A stretch of DNA of 64,000 nt from Balanoglossus misakiensis (taxonomy: Eukaryota; Hemichordata): NCBI GenBank assembly GCA_040954595.2, contig CM082580.2:9486001-9550000 (forward strand), read 5' to 3'. The notes beneath the pieces are model-generated. The model did no database searches. It had not been told where the DNA came from and worked only from the letters and a program-made list of their open reading frames with translations. The number at the start of each line of letters is the position of its first letter. The first letter of the stretch is position 1. Made by a program: the position numbers and the translations under genes. Positions 59,510-64,000 of the stretch are shown here, piece by piece.

Positions 59510-62127
59510 ACCATAGAACATTTTTTTAAGACTTTTTTGACATTAGAAAGCTAATTAGTTCAATTATATACTTCGTTGATGAACTACAAACTCCATTGTG
59601 TGCTCCCGGTTATTTCTACCGTAACACAACAAGAACAGCTAGATAGAGATTTAGCGTAATTGAATATTACGTCACATCAATTTTATTCGATAATTGCTTG
59701 CTTTTGTTAGCTCTCCTAATTTCATAACAGCTGACAGGTAATTTAACACGAACGCAGTACTTCACCCACGGTGAACACCGGTTCCCATTGTTGCTAAAAA
59801 ACGTCATTCGTGCACGAGAATCCAGTTTGTTAGTCTGCTTTGTGCTGGTAATGAATGCTACATGGGGGCTGTGCCGGTTGGAAACTCGCGTCATCATGAT
59901 AACAGAATCTCCTTTCTCTGTAGGGTCAAACTAATTTTCTCCCGTGAATTAAAATATGCGGACTGGAAAATGGGCTAAACGCCACCACCATAAAAAGAGA
60001 AAATAGCGATTCTGAACACACTCTATAGCAGCACCCACACTGTGATCTGATTCAATGCACTGTATAATCCACGTCATAAAATTAAATGAAGGGTATTCTA
60101 GCCTGTGATGGACTTGAATTTCACCACTTGCAGTTTCGATCACGATGATTGGTCCACCAATGCCGCCATTATGGAGTATCCCGCTGGGCGCCATTACCCA
60201 TGACGCTTTGCAGCAATTGTCCCCTTTCATCAACTATTTGGATCCTGGCATAACGGTGAAGCTGGTGAGAATTGAACGCTCCCTTTGTCGTAATGAGTGA
60301 GAGTCTGTTCTATATTCTAACCCCATTTCACACTTGCTATTAAATAATGCAGCATCCATTAATTAGATATCGAAACCGCCAGCCACAGTGTTTGCTTTGC
60401 AATCACGTCTTGCTCTAGCAAAGACGAACCGAATCCGCCTCTTACAGAAACGGCGTTTAATCTTTGCAGCACTTTAAACACCCATTATCACACATTCTTG
60501 GATCGAAAGGTAATTTACCCTGCAACAGAATGCAAAGGGGGATTCTCTCCCTGACGTCACACTATCGGAAAGGAAGACCGTTAGTTAAAACGGGCTTAAC
60601 CGTGACTTTATTGGATGCTTTGACTCCCCGCGGCCGAACTCCGGCTACACAGCCGACAAACGCGAATCCGTGAAGAATATTACAAACCCTGGTCTCAGTT
60701 GATACTGAGATTAACACAGAGTCTCCTCGTCAACTTGCCGTTAAAGTGCAATGCGAATGCACGGCGAGGCTGGCGTCGCCAAGTCTATTCACTATACAGG
60801 AGACGAATGACAAGGTAGACAGAAGAGCAAATAGGTAGGCAAGTGAGTAGCTGGGTGTAAGCTTTATAGGTAGATGGAGCACAGACACACAGAAAGGTAG
60901 ACAGACAGGCAGACAGACATGTATTGCTGTAACATAGAGGTACCAACAGATACCAATAACTGAGCTAAACTTTACTTTTCCTGAATGCGTGGCGTTTCCT
61001 TCTTAGGTCAGTCACACTGAAAACTGATGCACCCTCTCGCCTTCGTTATAAGTCTACCGTTTCAATTATGCATCTGACCTTTCCGATCACGGTTGAGAAC
61101 AAATGCGCCATCATCTCATTTTCAATCTATCAAATCTGTCATGAGATAATAGAGACATCAATTTCCTTAGGGCTATACTCTGGTGTCTCTGGAAGGAAAC
61201 GGAGCTTGAATCAAGAACTCAAGTTTGGGTTTCAATTTCCTGACTGTCGCTCTCGAAGCCAGGTTGTCGAACTCTTGTTTTACACGAACCTGCAACGTTT
61301 TCTCGGCACATGGGACGGATCGTGTGTACTGTCACATTTGGAAGGTTTTCCCATTAAGACTCGCAATGTTTATACCTCCGAACAAATATTGCCACACTTA
61401 GAGATATTGCCGATCGGAAGTTATATATACTGTAGTGCGCATATGATAATGCCTCTTCAGTTTAGAAACTATGGTGTACCCGTAAAACTTTAGAGACGCC
61501 TGTTGAACCACATATATACCAACTAAACGATCATACCATCCATGGATAGTAGCTATAATTACTTTTGATGATTATTATTTGTTTAAATATTTTGGTATCT
61601 GCAGCTCCGACAGTTTCTTATTCTACTCGCTTGGGGGTGTCTTTCTTGAATGCCAAGAATATTCGGCTTGTCAACCAAGTCTGTATACGTTAGGGCAATA
61701 TCATGATTGACAATTGATTTCTTTGAAATCTTTTTGGTGCATGAAAACCATGCAGTGTAATTTCCAGGGAATCGTGCACTGGGGGGGGGGGACAGAATCC
61801 CGAGGGGTTTTTGTAAGTAAGTTGTGTGACGTAAAACGATGCAGGTGATCCTCAAAGTAGAGCGCACACACATTTACGCATTGAAGTCGCATTGTGTTGT
61901 TCCTTCACAAAATTGAAAGGAAACTCGTTCAGGAATTCATTTCCCAGGGTAAAATGGCGCCAATCGGCCGTCCTGTGATAAAAGCGGTGTTCTCAATCGA
62001 CAAAACCAATCGGCGGAATTAAGAAGTCGGAAGTTCAAGTGTAAGGGTTGACCGACTTGCATATGTGATTGTTTCGCGGGCGTGCATATATGGGTCACGG
62101 TGAAGTGACGCATTTTGTACCACAGTA
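59510..62127. other. non-coding stretch
   Basis: No supported gene. A GACAGACAGGCAGACAGACA run at about 60894-60918 is a minor microsatellite. A 141-residue frame at 61068-61493 has no recognisable domain. Confidence 0.4.
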
Positions 62128-62347
62128 AAGGGAGAATCATTCGATTTCTGCAGATGGATGGGAGATTTAGGTACTAGTATGACAGCATTTTTTTTCAACC
62201 ACTGTTACAGTATTTTTTTCTCGATTGCCAGTCCACCTTATCCCCTGAAGGCATTGCAGAAGTTATTTTCCTCCGCACCATCTGTCAACTATTTTTTTCT
62301 TCAATGTATCCTCCACCCACCCCCAGAAATCAAATGGTTCTCCCCCA
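62128..62347. mobile_element. MITE-like element, copy 2 (220 bp)
   Basis: Left end AAGGGAGAATCATTCGATTT; right end read inward GGGGGAGAACCATTTGATTT, followed by CTGGGGGTGGGTGGAGG. These match the ends of copy 1 at 53955-54074. The interior (T-runs, CCACCTTATCCCCTGAAGG) is not shared. It has no coding capacity. Confidence 0.6.
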
Positions 62348-62349
62348 AA

Positions 62350-63553
62350 GAAAGAACAAGCGAGCTTAATGACTCGTGTAATGGCTCATGCTGTTAAACA
62401 CCGACAACAAATTGGTTTTCAGGTTGAAAATACTGTACTGACGCACAGCACGAGAGAAATTGATGCGCTTCATATTTACGTCATAGTATTATGATTGCCC
62501 GCGCATTGGATGCATGCGATCCTATTTTGGTATAGACCCTCGAGAAACAGGATGCGACACAGCGGCAAAGTGACAAAAGAAAATTTGATTAAGGTGACGA
62601 ACGACGTCGTGTTGAATAATTAATCGATGGATTCCCCCATATCAAAACACACCCAATTCCGCATTTAGTTAAATCATTACTGTTATTAATTAAAAGGAAG
62701 TTATCTTCGCGTTATCACAGATGGATTAACAGTCCTTTTCACGGACATTTGAGTCCGATCTTGCGTTGAATCCCATCGATGCAGGTAATCATTTGCATAA
62801 TATATTGTTTTTTAGTCAATCTATTTGCAAATCATTAGCGACTTCGCTGTCGGATTTATTGCTTGCGATTAGAGCTCCGTTCCGCAACGCCGTTCGGCCT
62901 GAGATGGACAAGTATAGCAAAATGGCCCGGTACTATATTATGTCACGCTCACTAACTCGAGTTAAAACCTGCACAGGCACGGCCATTTGAGCGAGTAATG
63001 GAAATAGCCCGGAAGCCTAGGCGGTTGTGATCAAATATAAACGTGTAAGGTGGACAACAAATCGTCGTGTGGTACATTAGACTCAATCCCGCGGGCGTTA
63101 ACTGAAAATGGAAACGAGAAACCGCGCGCCCTATAATAGTAAATTACGCGGCCTGGCTCAGTATTTACAACAACGCCGAAATGCGACGGTCAATTAAGGC
63201 TATAGTGTTATCAGATAGCAATAATTCTGAACATTATAACGTTTAAGCAAGACATGACTTTCATACAAATGAGAATTAAGTAGGCTCTGCGGTTATGCTG
63301 GGGATCACAGCTTTGTATTCAGAAAGTTGATTATGTCGCCAGGCACAAACTTCTGCTCAAGTTTTTTATGGCATGTTGTACCACTTGGCAAACGTCGCTA
63401 TCTGGACAGGACAGTTGCCCCTTTAAGGATAGAAAGCATTTATATCATTTCTATCGCGAAATAATAACCCTGAGATATTAAAAACTTGAAGGCAGATAAT
63501 GTGTTATAAAAGTTTATTAGTTTAAATTGAAAAGTGAGTGTCCGACTAAAACT
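62350..63553. other. non-coding stretch
   Basis: A strong acceptor (ATATTGTTTTTTAG, 62814) precedes an open segment of about 57 codons, starting QSICKSLATSLSDLLLAIRA and ending in a stop at 62990. It could be a last exon, but no partner exon in phase is apparent. Confidence 0.3.
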
Positions 63554-63925
63554 TACAAGAACGCCACAGAGATTGTCAGCATTTTGGCAACATCCCAAAA
63601 TGCAAACGCAAACGATGATTCATAGTCTAATAAATATTGAGCAACGTCATTTTCGATTAATTGCGCTGTATCACAACACCGTGTTGTTGTGAAAAACAAG
63701 TTATCGAGTTCGCGAGGCAGGATTATTACACCACCCGCTACATTTATTTTATGGCTATCTGCATACACAGTGGTCAGATTTATGAACCGGTCCTGGAATG
63801 TAACAACCATATTTGGGGGAACCTTAGGATTTTCTTCGATGAGATACTCGTCTCTTGACGCTGTACAATGCCAGGAAATAATCTCATGTTGCAAGCAAAC
63901 ATCGTCAGGGTAACGTGAAAAGGCA
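63554..63925 (-). CDS. possible exon at right edge, unknown gene
   Basis: A minus-strand frame is open for about 122 codons, from an AG at about 63926 (CTAAATAG) to a consensus-like donor, TTCTT|GTAAGT, near 63556. It starts PDAFSRYPDDVCLQHEI and ends MLTISVAF. It contains VPPNMVVTFQDRFINLTTVY with one N-glycosylation site (NLT). The reading is protein-like, but a frame of this length is close to chance expectation for the window. The 5' part would lie beyond the window. No family recognised. Confidence 0.3.
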
Positions 63926-64000
63926 TCGGGGTCTATTTAGCGTATCCGAAGTTAACGAAGTCCAGGCTGAAGTGTCAAAGAAACTGGTTCAAAGTTCTCA

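Noticed and set aside
1-64000. CRISPR arrays, operons, integrons or phage
   Set aside because: No spaced direct repeats of that type; the genes are eukaryotic with GT-AG introns.

Overview
The window looks like animal nuclear DNA from a marine invertebrate deuterostome (cephalochordate or ambulacrarian; I cannot resolve which). The evidence is the low gene density, GT-AG introns, large non-coding stretches, the short palindrome ACATGT/TACATGTA scattered throughout, single-exon rhodopsin-type GPCRs, an intronless BTB-Kelch gene, a death-effector-domain gene and a family that resembles vertebrate syncollin. There are no bacterial, viral or CRISPR features.

Layout. 1-17.9 kb is mostly non-coding. 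It holds microsatellites, a four-copy 238-bp tandem repeat packed with nuclear-receptor half-sites (11.26-12.2 kb), and a 120-bp inverted duplication that brackets that array (10.87-10.99 and 13.36-13.48 kb). A plausible minus-strand multi-exon gene starts near 17.84 kb (MATRR... first exon with a consensus splice donor); its downstream exons are only guessed. 18.37-20.15 kb carries an intronless minus-strand BTB-BACK-Kelch gene. 21.5-26.6 kb is the most distinctive part: three tandem plus-strand genes for small secreted syncollin-like proteins. Each has one coding exon preceded by a short 5'UTR intron, and a broken 3' fragment of a fourth copy follows, with a possible further relic between genes 2 and 3. 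28.5-29.6 kb is a minus-strand class A GPCR with an NRY motif. 29.9-32.2 kb is a diverged repeat present in two adjacent copies.

33.46-34.47 kb is a plus-strand death-effector-domain (DED) gene in three or four exons, all joined by phase-1 introns. 40.15-41.14 kb is a plus-strand, intronless peptide-type GPCR whose stop codon lies inside a perfect 13-bp inverted repeat. From 41.2 kb to the end the sequence is mostly intergenic or intronic, with a signal-peptide first exon (47.09 kb), a probable internal exon (58.19 kb), a likely solo LTR (59.16-59.51 kb), two copies of a short inverted-repeat element (53.96 and 62.13 kb), microsatellites and an open frame at the right edge (63.55 kb).

Functionally the genes do not form a pathway. 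The syncollin-like trio would be digestive or secretory-granule proteins, the two GPCRs are unrelated receptors, KLHL is a Cullin-3 adaptor type and the DED protein is an apoptosis or innate-immunity type. The most interesting items are the invertebrate syncollin-like cluster and the DR1+DR4 half-site satellite. All exon models are read by eye, and identities rest on recognised motifs, not database searches.
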